Below are positions 1 through 11,208 of a stretch of 64,000 bases of DNA, one piece after another. The stretch covers positions 195,982,001-196,046,000 of the forward strand of contig JBITNC010000001.1 in the NCBI GenBank assembly GCA_050084985.1, given 5' to 3'. Position numbers and translations under genes: made by a program. The DNA comes from Nageia nagi. Taxonomy: Eukaryota > Pinophyta. Under the pieces are notes generated by a model that made no database searches, was not told the DNA's origin, and saw nothing but the letters and a program-made list of their open reading frames with translations. How positions within the stretch are numbered: position 1 is the first letter of the stretch; every line of letters begins with the position of its first letter.

Positions 1-540
1 TGTTTTGATCCAGTCATCGACATTCGTATGGTAAATGTCGATGACTCTGCAATAGCCAAATAGAAACCAAAATGGTGAGGGAAAGTCAAAATGTTTCATT
101 TCTCTAAGATGAGGTGGATAGAGGGGGTTAGTTAAGACCTATAGTGGCTTTTCACTTCCTCTTTCCAGCCTTTGAATATCCCATCCAGAATCTATAAATA
201 CAAGTTAATACAAAGCAAATTAAGAGAGAATCTAGACCCATTTTTAAAGTAGGGTAATTCTACCAAAATCTTGTGAGCTTATACATTTTATTGTTTTATG
301 CTAGTTTCAATTCAATTCATGTTATACATAGATGCTTTGATGGTATTGTCTTTTGCATGTGTGTAGAATTTACAGGTTCATATCAAGGAGAAAAGCAAGC
401 AAATAAAAAACAATGGAGATCTAATACTCTTATTTTGGCAAATGGCATTTGTAAAAGTCTCTTATAAAGGCCAATTATAGTCTTAATTGAAAATTAATAT
501 CATTTTACAATTGTAGCATGTTTATCTATCTTACATAATT
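1..540 (+). repeat. LTR-like remnant at window start (5' LTR of E, 3' portion)
   Basis: No coding capacity. It has a TATA-like ctataaata near 191 and then the same order of short blocks as the LTR that starts at 18,876: a gag(c/t)(t/a)ta..cattttat block near 278, and a block around 353-400 (gcatgtgtgtagaatttacaggttcat) that resembles 19,422-19,448. I read it as the downstream part of E's 5' LTR. The resemblance is by eye and partial, so the pairing is tentative. Confidence 0.4.
12..46. repeat. Perfect 13-bp inverted repeat
   Basis: Arms agtcatcgacatt (12-24) and aatgtcgatgact (34-46) are exact reverse complements around a 9-nt loop. The arms keep CpG (tcga) in a CpG-poor window. It probably belongs to the U3 part of the LTR-like remnant; function unknown. 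Confidence 0.8.
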
Positions 541-570
541 TGAGGTTCAGTGAAGATTTAAGAATAATTT

Positions 571-1236
571 GTGTTTCATGTTATTCTACATTCCAACTTT
601 ATTTTCACTGCAACACCTTGGATTAGATACATGCAATGTGTCCCATCAATATATCATAACTATCTAAAATATATTCATAATGAGGTGGTACATTGTGTAC
701 TTGAAGATGAAAATCCATATTCCCATTGCAATTACACACATCTTTTGAGAGAAATTGTTTTAGCTTCTACTCATTATTTTATAATGCCTATGGTTCTTGA
801 AAAGGAGTCAATAGTAGATATTGATAAAAAAGGTACTTTTCCAAGTTCATTAAAAGGGAAAGATCTTATTGATCTTGAAATACCTCATACACCAAATATT
901 AACAAGGATCCATCACCAAAAATAGAACCAACATTCTTAGAAAAGTGAACATAGGAAGAAAGGGCATGAAAGTTAGATGAAGTAAGCAAAGCTTCATCAT
1001 CAAAGGCATCTTGTCCTAGAAATGTGTTGAATAATGATAGTGAAATAAAAGATGAACCATATAATATCTATCTTATGACTATAAGATTAACAAATTATGG
1101 AATAAGGTAGTTTGCCATTAATGATTTCTTTTTTAACATCCTTACAACCTAAGAAATAGGAAAACCTAGAGTCTCCTAGTATAGTAGGATAATTAAAACC
1201 AATGGGGAAGTTACCTAATCAAACATTTTTTTGTAT
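571..1236 (+). pseudogene. Protease-region remnant of element E
   Basis: A 125-codon open stretch (571-948) with in-frame stops afterwards. The segment TPWIRYMQCVPSIYHNYLK (about residues 15-33) resembles the region just downstream of the retropepsin fold in Tat/Athila polyproteins, where a 'W-I..M..VPS.YHQ.LK' pattern is usual; the catalytic D-S/T-G part is not seen. A lysine- and proline-rich linker follows to the point where element A is inserted. The family assignment is from memory of the pattern and is moderate. E's reading frame resumes after element A at 7,068. Confidence 0.5.
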
Positions 1237-1237
1237 A

Positions 1238-1242
1238 TCATG
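1238..1242. repeat. Target-site duplication of element A, left copy
   Basis: TCATG immediately before the 5' LTR; the identical 5-mer is at 7061-7065 after the 3' LTR. Five base pairs is the usual size for Ty3/gypsy integration. Confidence 0.95.
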
Positions 1243-2370
1243 TGTAATGTCCCCAAATTTGTAAAATGTCCACTTTCTCTCCTCTTGGAGTGTGACATTC
1301 ATGGCAAAGGAGGAGAAACCAAAAATAGATTAATTTAAGAGTATTTTATTAATATTTTGCATTTATTTCTGTAACCAAGGCTAAAGAGACCCTTGAGGCA
1401 CTCACCCTTGGATTTTATTTAATTAATTTGGCTCAATTATTTGTAATTAATGTAATATTAGTCTCTCATAATGGGACATTGCATTTATGAGCCATTGATC
1501 TTGTAATTTGGCATCTCTAGGCAACCATTGTGGGACATTGGGCTTCTTGGGTCCCTAGATGATTTAATTTGTCATCCCAAGACACCAGAAGAGGGACATT
1601 GCACTTTGGGTGATTCTAAAGTATGAGATATCTTGTTATAAAAGTAGATGGGATGCATCATTTGGGAGAGGTTGGAAGATCATTAGAGTTTATCTCTTTC
1701 TGGGGGTTAGTAGCTAGTGGAGTTATAACTTTCCAGCTAGCTTAGTGGGAGAGCTTGAGCTAATGTGGAGGAGTTCTTACCTAAGCTAGGAAAATAGCTT
1801 GAGCTAGTGAGGTGGAGTTGCTAGAGTAGCTCGAGCCAGTGAGGTGGAGTTACTAGAATAGTTTGAGCCAATGTGGTGGAACTATTTTGTCCCTAATCCA
1901 AATCCAGCCAATGGGGTAGATCTAGATCTAGCCAATGGGGTAGATCAAGATCTAGCTAATGTGGCCATATTTTAGATCCAAATCTAACCTACCAAATTAG
2001 TGTGAGGAGGCACATCCTAGATCTAGACCAACCGAATCATTATAAGGAGGCTCATTCAGCATTGGGGAGAAGAGATTGAAGAACTTGCAGGGCTAGATCA
2101 TCCAAATCTATTTTGTGAGGGCAAACATCCCCTTCTTGAGCATTTGGGTATTTTTCCTTGAGTATTGTACTTGTCCATTTGGGATATCCTAGCTCTTGAA
2201 GAATAAAATTCATTTCTAGTTCTATTTCTTATTCAATTTGTAGATCTGATTTGAATTGAGCTAGATAGAAAAATATATAAATATATATAAATTCCTAAGT
2301 AGTGATATTTCAACTTTGGAATATTACACTTTAACAAAAATTGCATTTTGTGAGTTTTGGGGATATTATA
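1243..2370 (+). repeat. 5' LTR of element A
   Basis: 1,128 bp, closely matching 5931-7060. It contains short tandem repeats: units of roughly 30-40 bp around a gagc(c/t)agtgaggtggag core (about 1751-1885), and three 24-bp units starting at 1907, 1931 and 1955 (gcc/taatgggg..tagatc). It ends ggatattata next to the primer site. Confidence 0.95.
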
Positions 2371-2371
2371 A

Positions 2372-2384
2372 TGGTATCAAAGCC
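2372..2384 (+). promoter_or_regulatory. Primer binding site of element A (tRNA-iMet type)
   Basis: tggtatcaaagcc directly follows the 5' LTR. It matches the plant initiator-Met tRNA 3' end complement (tggtatcagagcc) except for one G-to-A change. Confidence 0.85.
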
Positions 2385-2398
2385 CATTTCTTGCTAGC

Positions 2399-3130
2399 TT
2401 GGAAAAAATGAAAAGGGGAGATTACACCAATTCAGGAAGGATGATGATCAAATTATGTTGGTTTTGTCAAAGTGAATGGATCTCTAGACACACCTGTAAA
2501 GGGAAAAGATGTCATCATTACATGGAGGTATTTAAAGAAAAATCTTCAGATCCACCTCCTACCCCTAGTTTAGTACATGGTACATCACATCCCTCTGCAT
2601 TTTATTTAAAAGCAAAATTTGGAAATATTCTAATAAAAATCATGATTGATGGGAAGGCCACGCATAACTTCATCAGATCAGAATTCATATAGCAATAACA
2701 AATATCATGTAACAATGATAGGGATTTTTGTGTCTCTAACTCCAAATATGAAGTCACCAACTATTCTCAGAGGGTAAGCAATTTTGGTTTTCAAATAGGG
2801 GAATATTCATTTACAGGAGAATATTTGGTCTATCCCTTGTAGGATGTCACTATGGTATTAGGAGCCCCATGGATCAAATCACTTGGAGAATTCCAAACCA
2901 ACTATTGTACTCATGAGATCATATTCAAGTATCAAGGAAAGGATATCACACTTTGAGACAGTAAGAGGAAAGCATCACCAAGTGTCACTTTCAAGAGAAT
3001 GGAAGTTATACAAGTATCCTCATAAGAGATCAAAAAAGAGATAGAAAAAGAAGACATCCTCTGGAGCACTACATTCACCATCTCAACATAGTAGAAGTTA
3101 GATCAGGCCCATCCAGATATACAATGAATA
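2399..3130 (+). pseudogene. Element A gag zinc finger and protease, broken
   Basis: Same frame as the rest of A's polyprotein. Residues about 20-38 (LCWFCQSEWISRHTCKGKR) form the CX2C...HX(3)C finger seen at the gag end of chromoviruses. The protease follows, but at the catalytic site MIDGKATHNFI the expected D-S/T-G reads D-G-K, so it is dead. The later motif VLGAPWIKSLG (about 2853-2885) is the conserved C-terminal strand of the retropepsin. Several in-frame stops occur (first at 2690). No capsid domain precedes the finger, which suggests an internal deletion of most of gag. Confidence 0.8.
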
Positions 3131-4624
3131 TTGAAGAAACATAGAAAAGTTTTCAAAGAACTCCCTAAAGAACCTCTGCCCAGCAGAGGATTTGAGCATC
3201 ACATCAAGTTAGAATCAGGGGCCAAAATAGTAATTGTGACACCATACAGGCATCCACATGCTTTCAAACATGAGATTGAGAAGACCATTAAGGAACTTCT
3301 AGACATGGGATATATTCATCCTAGCACTATCCCCTTTGCATCTCTAGTAGTGTTGGTCAAGAAGAAGGATAGAACCATGAGGATGTGCATAGATTATTGG
3401 CTGCTCAATAAGAAGACTATCAAAAATAGGTATCCCATCCCTAGAGTAGATGAATTAATTAATGAATTACATGGTGCTCAATATTTTTCCAAAATAGATC
3501 TTAGATCAAGATATCATCAAATAAAGATGAAAGATGAAGATGTACATAAAATAGCCTTCTATTATCACTATGGACATTTTGAATTTTTGGTAATGCCATT
3601 TGGATTAACTAATACTCTATCTACTTTCTAGTTTGCCATGAATCAAATATTTAGGGAACAATTGAGAAAATTTGTGTTAGTCTTCTTTGATGATATCTTG
3701 GTATACAGCAAAACATGGGAAGAGCATCTCCAACACTTGGACATGGTGCTAAGTGTATTAAAGGGGCACCAATTCTTTGCCAAATAATCTAAGTGTGAGT
3801 TCAGCCTAACTCAAGTAATGTATCTAGGGCACATAATCAGCAAGGAAGGAGTACAGGTTGACCAACAAAAGATTACCTCAATTCAGGAATGGCCCACCCC
3901 TAGCAATTTAACACACTTAAGGGGATTTTTGGGGTTATGTAATTATTACAAGTGGTTCATCAAAGGATTCTCATAGTTAGCTTTTCCACTTACAGATTTG
4001 ACCAAGAAAGATTCTTTCATTTGGAGCAATGAGGCTCAAAGGGCCTTTTAAAAGTTAAAAGAGGTAATGACCACTTGTGCCATGTTGGCTATGCCTGATT
4101 TCTCTATACCATTTACTATAGAATGTGATGCCTCTGGAATAGGTATTGGGGTTGTTTTATCACAAAAAGGAAGACCTATTATTTATGAAAGTAGAAAGCT
4201 CACTAAATAGGAACAAACTTTCAGCATCTATGACAAGGAAATGCTAGCCATCATGCATGCATTAGCCAAATTTAAGCAATACCTGGTATGCGGGAAATTT
4301 GTAGTCAAAATTGACCATAACAGTTTGATGTATTTCTTGGGGTAGCAAGATTTAAATGAGAGGCAGCAAAAATGGGTCACCAAACTACAAGCATACAATT
4401 TTGATATAGAATATGTCAAGGGGAAGAAGAATGTGGTAGCTGATGCATTATCAAAGTACCCCTCCTTCTATTCACTTTCTACTATTATTTCTAATTGGAA
4501 GGCCTCCATTATGACAAAATACACCAAGAACGAATTTGCTTCATAAATAATTAATGGATGTCTATAGAAAGAGGGATACATACTGCAAGAAGGATTGATC
4601 TTGTACAAGGGATGAATTTTTCTA
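3131..4624 (+). pseudogene. Element A reverse transcriptase and RNase H, broken by stops
   Basis: Frame unchanged from gag. [42 protein letters not shown], then the active-site motif FFDDILVYS (about 3685-3712), intact. The connection YLGHIISKEGVQVD follows, then the RNase H with IECDASGIGIG (first Asp), EMLAIMHALAKFKQYL (Glu), KIDHNSL (Asp) and the C-terminal NVVADALSK at about 4432-4457. Nonsense codons in the stretch are mainly TAG/TAA at positions where the family has Gln; a TGA occurs near 4614. It would copy element RNA to DNA if whole; it is non-functional here. Confidence 0.93.
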
Positions 4625-5614
4625 GTGCCTAAATCTAAATTCAAGGAAAAACTTCTTTTAGCCACTCATGATATCCCATTGGTAGGGCATCCAGGATACT
4701 ACAAGACCTATAGACTCTTGAGAGAAAGTTTTGCTTGGAAGGGCCTCAAGGAGGATGTATTGCAACATGTGAGGGAATGCACCATGTGTCAGCAAAACAA
4801 GGAATAAAAATCATTGCCTGTTGGACTTCTACAACCTCTACCCATTCTAGAACAAAAATGGGAAAGTATCTTGATGGATTTTATCACTGGTCTACCCAAG
4901 GTTCAAGGTAAAGATTATATTCTGGTAATAGTGGATAGGTTTACCAAATACGCTCACTTTTTTGTTGTTTCCACCACTATTACTACAATTTAGGTAGCTA
5001 AACTTTTTTTTAGAGAAATATTCAAAAATCACGGGCTGCCCAAAAATATAGTCAGTGATAGGGATAGCAAATTTATGAGCATGTTTTGGCTTGAACTTTT
5101 TAGATTAACTGGGAGAAATTTGACCCCTAGCACCAGTTACCATCCCCAAATAGATGGGAAAATAGAGGCAGTAAACAAATGGTTAGAAGCTTACCTTAGA
5201 AATTATGTGATAGGATAGCAAAACTCATGGCTGAAATGGTTACACTTGGGAGAATATTACTACAATACCACCTACCACTTATCCATCAAGATGACTCCCT
5301 TTCATGCTCTTTATGGGTATGAAGCTACTCATTTTGCTGATTTATTCTTTGATGATTGCAGGGTCCCCAAAGCTAATGAATTTTTGTAGGAATAGAAAGA
5401 TATCTTGAAATCCCTCAAAGAAAATATACAAGTGGCTCAATAACAACAAAAGAAGTATATAGATCAGCAAAGAGAGGAGCACTCCTTTGAAGTGGATGAT
5501 ATGGTGTATTTGAGGTTACAACCATACTGGCAAACAACCTTGAAGAAGAGTGGTGTGGAAAAACTTCAACCCAAGTTTTACGGTCCATACAAGATCATTA
5601 AGAAAGTAGGATAG
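4625..5614 (+). pseudogene. Element A integrase core, broken by stops
   Basis: The HHCC zinc domain is visible: H..H in HDIPLVGHPGYYKTYRLL, then CTMCQQNKE (CX2C). In the catalytic core ILMDFITGL (D), VSDRDSKFM (D) and YHPQIDGKIEAVNKW (E) keep all three acidic residues. In-frame stops occur at about 4805, 4990, 5215, 5387 and 5440. The C-terminal GPYKIIKKVG barrel leads into the chromodomain tail. Frame is unchanged, so only nonsense mutations, not frameshifts, inactivate it. Confidence 0.9.
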
Positions 5615-5935
5615 GTGGCCTACAAACTAGATCTTCCTCCTAACAGCAAAATTCACAACACCTTCCATGTGTCTTGCCTCAAAAGGGAACTAGGGCATCA
5701 CATCACACCTTCCTTGGAACTCCCACCCTTGGACAAAGATGGAAAATTACTTTTGATTCCTAAAAAAGTGCTTGAAATAAGAGAGAAAAAGCTAAGAAAC
5801 TGTAGCATTGCAAAATATTTGATCAAATGGGAGGGTCTACCACTAGAAGATGCCATGTGGGAAGGAAAAGGAATTCTAGAACATCCAGCTTGGAGTTGCT
5901 TGGTGATAAGCAATTTGGGAAGGGGAGACTTGTAA
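5615..5935 (+). pseudogene. Element A polyprotein C-terminus with chromodomain
   Basis: 106 open codons ending at TAA 5933-5935, which overlaps the first bases of the 3' LTR. NTFHVSCLKRELG is the conserved end of the integrase C-terminal domain. VLEIREKKLRNCSIAKYLIK then WEGLPLEDAMWE form the chromodomain, which in this group targets integration to modified histone tails. Two of the usual aromatic-cage positions appear replaced, so binding ability is uncertain. Confidence 0.85.
5917..5928 (+). promoter_or_regulatory. Polypurine tract of element A
   Basis: gggaaggggaga just before the 3' LTR start at 5931; the plus-strand primer of reverse transcription. Confidence 0.85.
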
Positions 5936-7060
5936 TGTCCCCAAATTTGTAAAATGTCCACTTTCTCTCCTCTTGGAGTGTGATGTTCATGGCAAAGGAG
6001 GAGAAACCAAAAATAAATTAATTTAGGAGTATTTTATTAATATTTTGCATTTATTTCTGTAACCAAGGCTAAAGAGACCCTTGAGGCACTCACCCTTGGA
6101 TTTTATTTAATTAATCTAGCTCAATTATTTGTAATTAATGCAATATTAGTCTATCATAATGGGACATTGCATTTATGAGCCATTGATCTTGTAATTTGGC
6201 ATCTCTAGGCAACCATTGTGGGATGTTGGGCTTCCTAGGTCCCTAGATGATTTAATTTGTCATCCCAAGACACTAGAAGAGGGACATTACACTTTGGGTG
6301 ATTCTAAGGTATGAGAGATATTGTTATAAAAGGAGATGGGATGCATCATTTGGGAGAGGCTGGAAGATCATTAGAGTTTATCTCTTTCTGAAGGTTAGCA
6401 GCTAGTGGAGTTGTACCTTTCTAGCTAACTTAGTGGGAGATCTCAAGCCAGTGTGGAGGAGTTCTTACCTAAGCTAGGATAGTAGCTTGAGCCAGTGAGG
6501 TGGAGTTGCTAGAGTAGCTCGAGCTAGTGAGGTGGAGTTATTGGAATAGTTTGAGCCAGTGTGGTGGAACTATTCCATCCCTAATCTAGATCTAGCTAGT
6601 GGGGCAGATCTAGATCTAGCTAGTGGGGTAGATCTAGATCTAACCATTGTGGCCATATTCTAGATCTAGATCTAACCTACCAAATTAGTGTCAGGAGGCA
6701 CATCCTAGATCCAGACCAACTGAATCAATGTGAGGAGGCTCGTCCAACATTGGGGAGAAGAGATTGAAGAACTTGTAGGACCAGATCATCTAAATCTACT
6801 TTGTGAGGGCAAACGTCCCCCTTCTTAAGCATTTGGGTATTTTTCCTTGAGTATTATACTATTCCATTTGGGATGTCCTAGCTCTTGAAAAATAAAATTC
6901 ATTTCTAGCTCTATTTCTTATTCAATTTGCAGATCTGATTTGAATTGAGCTAGATAGAAAAATAAAAAATATATATATAAATTGCTAAGTAGTGATATTT
7001 CAACTTTGGAATTTTACGCTTTAACAAAAATCAAATTTTGTGAGTTTTGGGGATATTACA
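5931..7060 (+). repeat. 3' LTR of element A
   Basis: 1,130 bp, starts TGTAATGTCC, ends GATATTACA. Carries the same internal tandem repeats as the 5' copy (about 6430-6680), with transitions between copies. Confidence 0.95.
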
Positions 7061-7065
7061 TCATG
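7061..7065. repeat. Target-site duplication of element A, right copy
   Basis: TCATG, identical to 1238-1242. Removing A and one copy rejoins element E. Confidence 0.95.
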
Positions 7066-7067
7066 GT

Positions 7068-9240
7068 CCAATAGAACCACCTATTCTCCCTTTACCTCAA
7101 TCCAATGAAGGTATTTTCTATAATTCATTATAATATTTATCACTAGATGTAAGATCATTTCTCCAAAGATACTTTGATAGATGTTAGTGGAAAGGAAAAG
7201 TTTTAGGATGATATGAACAAGGACCTAGGTACACCATTGATATTCATTACCAATTTCTTATTGATAAAATAAGATTAGATTATAAGAACAAACATCAAGG
7301 AGTATTTAGTTATAAGATAATTGAACTATAACTAGAAGCTAAAATATTTGAAAACTCATATAAAAAATCTAAATGGATGATAAATTAGGATGATATGGAG
7401 TCTAGAATGTTACCCTTAGGAGGATTATTTTCATATATATCAATTAATATGGTGGAAATCATGGAAATATGTGATAACCTTACATATAAAATAGACTTTT
7501 ATTGGTCCAAAAGTGACAATTTTGAGATAATAAGCTTAGAAAATTCAAATAGCTCTTCCTCATACTTTTTGGTAGATGAAGAAACTACAGACTTTACATT
7601 GATTCCCAAACAACCTCAAATTCATGATTTCAAATGAATAGATGCAATACTATGAACTTCATACTTGAACATTAATACCACCTTATAAGACCAATATGAA
7701 GGTGAGGATGAATAATACAATAAAAATGATAATAATTGGATTCTAATACCCAACCAATCAGAGGAAGGATCTCACATGTTAATTGAAGAGAATATTGAAG
7801 TTGACCTAAGTGATGATCCTAATAACCCTTAAATCATTCAATTATGAAAATCCCTTACTAAAAAGGAAAGAATAGAGTTCATCACAATACTAAAAGAAAA
7901 ATAGAAAATATTTGCCTAGTCATATGCCAGTATGCTTGGACTTGATCTTAACTTAGTAGTGCATAATCTTGGTATAAAAGAGGGTGCAAAACTTGTTAAA
8001 CAAAAATTATGAAAAATGCATCCTACAATTGTCCTAATGGTATAAAAAGAGTTTTAAAAACTATTGAAAGTTAATTTTATCTATCCTATTGATTATTTTG
8101 ACTGGATTTCTAATATGGTACTAGTTAAGAAATCTACTGGAAAGATTTTAATATGCACAAAATTTAGAGATATGAACAATGCATGCCCTAAATATGATTT
8201 TCCTCTACCAAACATAGATAATTTAGTTGATTCTACTATTATACATGAAATTTTGTCCTCATGGATGGATTTTCAAGGTAGAACCAAATTAAAATGGGAT
8301 TAGAATACCAACATAAAACCACATTTGTAACACCTTGGGGAACATTCTATTATAAAGTAATACCTTTTGCATTAAAAAATGTTGGAGCTACTTATAAAAA
8401 ATACATGATGTATATTTTTCATGATACATGCATGATATTGTAGAGGATTATGTAGATGACATATTGGCTAAATAAAAAATATAGGAAGATCATCCCAAAG
8501 TACTCATAAAAATATTTGATCAGTTACTAGAACATAAGATCTGATTAAGCCCAAAAAAAATTATTTTTGGAGTAACATCCAAGAGATTGTTAGGTTTCAT
8601 CATCTCTAGGCTAGGAATTGAAGTACATCCTAATAAGATAAAAGCAATAACAAATATGCTACCCCCCTCAAATATAAAGCAACTAAAAAGCCCACAAAGT
8701 AAGTTACAAATCATAAGGTATTTTATTTCTTAGTTATTATAAAAATGTAAACCTTTTAACAAACTCTTAAACAAAGGGATTATGTTTCACTTGGGTAATG
8801 AACAACAAGAAGCATTTGAAAAAATAAAGTGCTATCTCCTTTCACCACCTATTTTAGTATCACCTAAGCCTTGATAACCTTTTGTGTTATATATATTTTC
8901 CATAGAAACAACTTTAGGAACTATTCTTGCACCGAAGAATGAGAATAATAAAGAATAAGAAATATATAACTTTAGTCAAACTTTGGTTGGCTATGAGATT
9001 AAATATATATAATTGGAAAAATTATGCTTAGTGGTAGTATTTGTAACTAAAAAATTAATACATTACATGCTAAACCATACCACATATGTAATCACTAAAG
9101 CAAATCCTTTGAAATATATGATGAATAAAACTTATGAAAATATAAGAACATATAAATGGATCATGCATTTAATTGAATTCAACTTACTCTTCATAAGTTA
9201 GAAATTAATAAAAGGTAAAACCATAGCTAACTATCTTACT
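7068..9240 (+). pseudogene. Element E linker, reverse transcriptase and RNase H, broken
   Basis: The frame 7068-8302 runs from an acidic/serine-rich linker into RT: IYPIDYFDWISNMVLVKK, CTKFRDMNNACPKYDFPLPN. After about 8240 it shifts frame, then shows TPWGTFYYK-like and VEDYVDDILA-like signals (8430-8470, active-site YVDD). RNase H follows (LYI.ST..GTILA.KNEN near 8885-8950; LEKLCLVVVFVTKKLIHYML at 9013-9075). RT with PLPN and YVDD fits Tat/Athila rather than chromoviruses. There are numerous stops and at least one frameshift, so it is non-functional. Confidence 0.85.
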
Positions 9241-10006
9241 AAAACACCATTACCAAATGATAATCTACTCATCATAAAATTACCAGATGAACATGTATTC
9301 CAATTAGATGAAATATAAATCCGCATAGAATTTAAAGAAGATTGGGATATGGTAATATATTTTGATGGATTAAGATGTGAACAAAGTGAAGGTGCAAATG
9401 TTGTGTTCATTACACCCTAAGGGGTTCCCATACCCTATTCTTTTAAGCTTAATTTTCCATGTACAAATAATAATGCTAAGTATGAAGCTTTAATCTTAGC
9501 TATAAAAACTACCATAAAATTAAAGTTAAGAAAAGTTAAATATACTAGTGACTCTTGTAAACCAATTCAAAGAAATCTTCCAATGTAAGGAACCTTTGCT
9601 GAAAAAATATAAGAGATATTTAAATAATCTACTATCATCTTTCAAAAAATATGATTTAGAAGAAACACCACAATCAAATGATATATTTGTTGATACTATG
9701 GCTTCCATTGGATCTTTCATGCCTACAAACCCTAATAAAAAAAAAATCCCTATTAAGATTGTTCAAATCACTCAAACCTCATTAGAATCAAATGAAGTTG
9801 AACATGTAGTCCTATACATCACAATGAAAGACAAACATTTATGGCATACACAATTGTTCAAATATCTAAGAGATGGGGTATTACCTAAGGACTTAACAAA
9901 ATCATCTAGAAAAGTATTTAAGATAAAAACTTTTCACTTTTACATGATAGGATATGTCCTATATCATAGGAGTATTGATGGAATATTGCTCAAATGTTTA
10001 GAATAG
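9241..10006 (+). pseudogene. Element E second (archaeal-type) RNase H and integrase N-terminus
   Basis: A second RNase H lies at about 9330-9545: DMVIYFDGLRCEQSEGANVV contains the first Asp, followed by NNNAEYEALILAIK with the Glu. Having two RNase H domains before integrase is a hallmark of the Tat lineage. From 9548 an open stretch of 152 codons links to the integrase N-terminal region (MIGYVLYHRSIDGILLKCLE). A frame change near 9545 separates the two parts. The last Asp region (KYTSDSCKP) is altered. Confidence 0.8.
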
Positions 10007-11097
10007 GCTAATTCATAAATTGCTATTTCATGTGCACATGATGGAATTTGCAGAGGACATTTTAGTGGTTCTATAATTAAAAAATGATTAATGTGTATGG
10101 GATACTATTGGCCTACTATGCAATGTGACTATATGGAATATATTAAAAAGTGTGTTAAATGTCAACAATATGTCAATATATTTAATCAACCTTTGCATAC
10201 ATTACAACCCATGCAATCATTATGGCCATTCTCAAAATTGGCATTAGATTTGATAGGTCAAATATCCCCTATTTCCTTAGGAGGTCACACATTTATAATA
10301 ACTACCATGGAATATTTTATGAAATGGGTAGAAGCCATATCCATGATTTAAACAAAAGGACCAAAGATAGCAAAATTCATACAAAACCATATTATATGTC
10401 ATTTTGGAATTCCTAATCAAATTATAACTGATAATGGAAAAAAATTCAAAAATAAGGAAGTCCAAGCTTTGTGTAAAGGATATCATATCCAATTAAGCTT
10501 CTTGAAACCTTACTATCCCCAAGGAAATGGACAAGCTAAAGCCACAAATAAAACTATTCATACAATTTTATGAAAAACTATTTATGGATCCCACTAAGAT
10601 TGGCATGTAAGGATTCCACATGCATTATGGGCTTATTGAACTAGTATTCAAACTCCTATTGGAGCAGCCTCATCTTCCTTAGTTTATGGGGTAGAAGTAG
10701 TACCACCTTTAGAAATAAATTCCCTCTCTATGAATTACCCTATAAGATTATATTACAAATGAAGTAGCTCATGAAATGAGATTAGATCAATTGCTAATTA
10801 TATAAGAAATAAGAGTTAATACTTTAGAACATCTATGAACCTATCAAAATCATATTAAATGAGCTTTTGATAAAAGAGTCAAAATTTTTGAATTCAATAT
10901 AGGGGATTTAGTTTCAAAAGAAAACAAGAAAACTTCTCAAATGGAATGCTAACTTCATGACAAGTTTGCTCCTAACTAGTTAGGACCTTATTTAATTAAA
11001 AGAAAGTTTGGATTTGGAGCTTATAATTTAGTTGATATGGAAGGTAATGAAGAGCATGAATCTATAAACATCATGCATATTCATCCTTTCTATAGTT
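10007..11097 (+). pseudogene. Element E integrase, broken
   Basis: The zinc region HAHDGICRGHF-like (10030-10065) and CVKCQQYVNIF supply HHCC. Core: LALDLIGQISP (D), IITDNGKKFKN (D) and PQGNGQAKATNK, where the family's catalytic Glu reads Lys (G-to-A type change), so catalysis would be lost. HALWAY and the C-terminal half continue with many stops to MHIHPFYS near 11,097. The start of the core is open from 10,091 to 10,351; later parts need frame changes. Confidence 0.85.
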
Positions 11098-11208
11098 AAT
11101 AAGATTTTTTATTAATGATTATTTATATTATAAATAGTCTTTTAATTTAAATCAACAAAATATGTTTTTTATTAAACTTATACATATTTAATGTATTTGA
11201 AATAAAAA

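Larger units (their letters stand above)
1243..7060 (+). mobile_element. Element A: full-length chromovirus-type LTR retrotransposon
   Basis: Complete structure: 5' LTR 1243-2370, primer site at 2372, one long interrupted frame 2399-5935, polypurine tract 5917-5928, 3' LTR 5931-7060, perfect TCATG duplication. The LTRs begin TGTAATGT and the 3' copy ends TTACA (5' copy TTATA). The C-terminal chromodomain and the CX2C..HXC gag finger identify a chromovirus. The capsid part of gag is absent: the finger begins about 60 bp after the primer site. The LTRs differ at about 4 positions in the first 150, all transitions, so A is clearly younger than C, B or G. It sits inside element E. Confidence 0.95.

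Noticed and set aside
5698-5961. 87-codon minus-strand open frame
   Set aside because: Antisense of element A's chromodomain region and LTR start.
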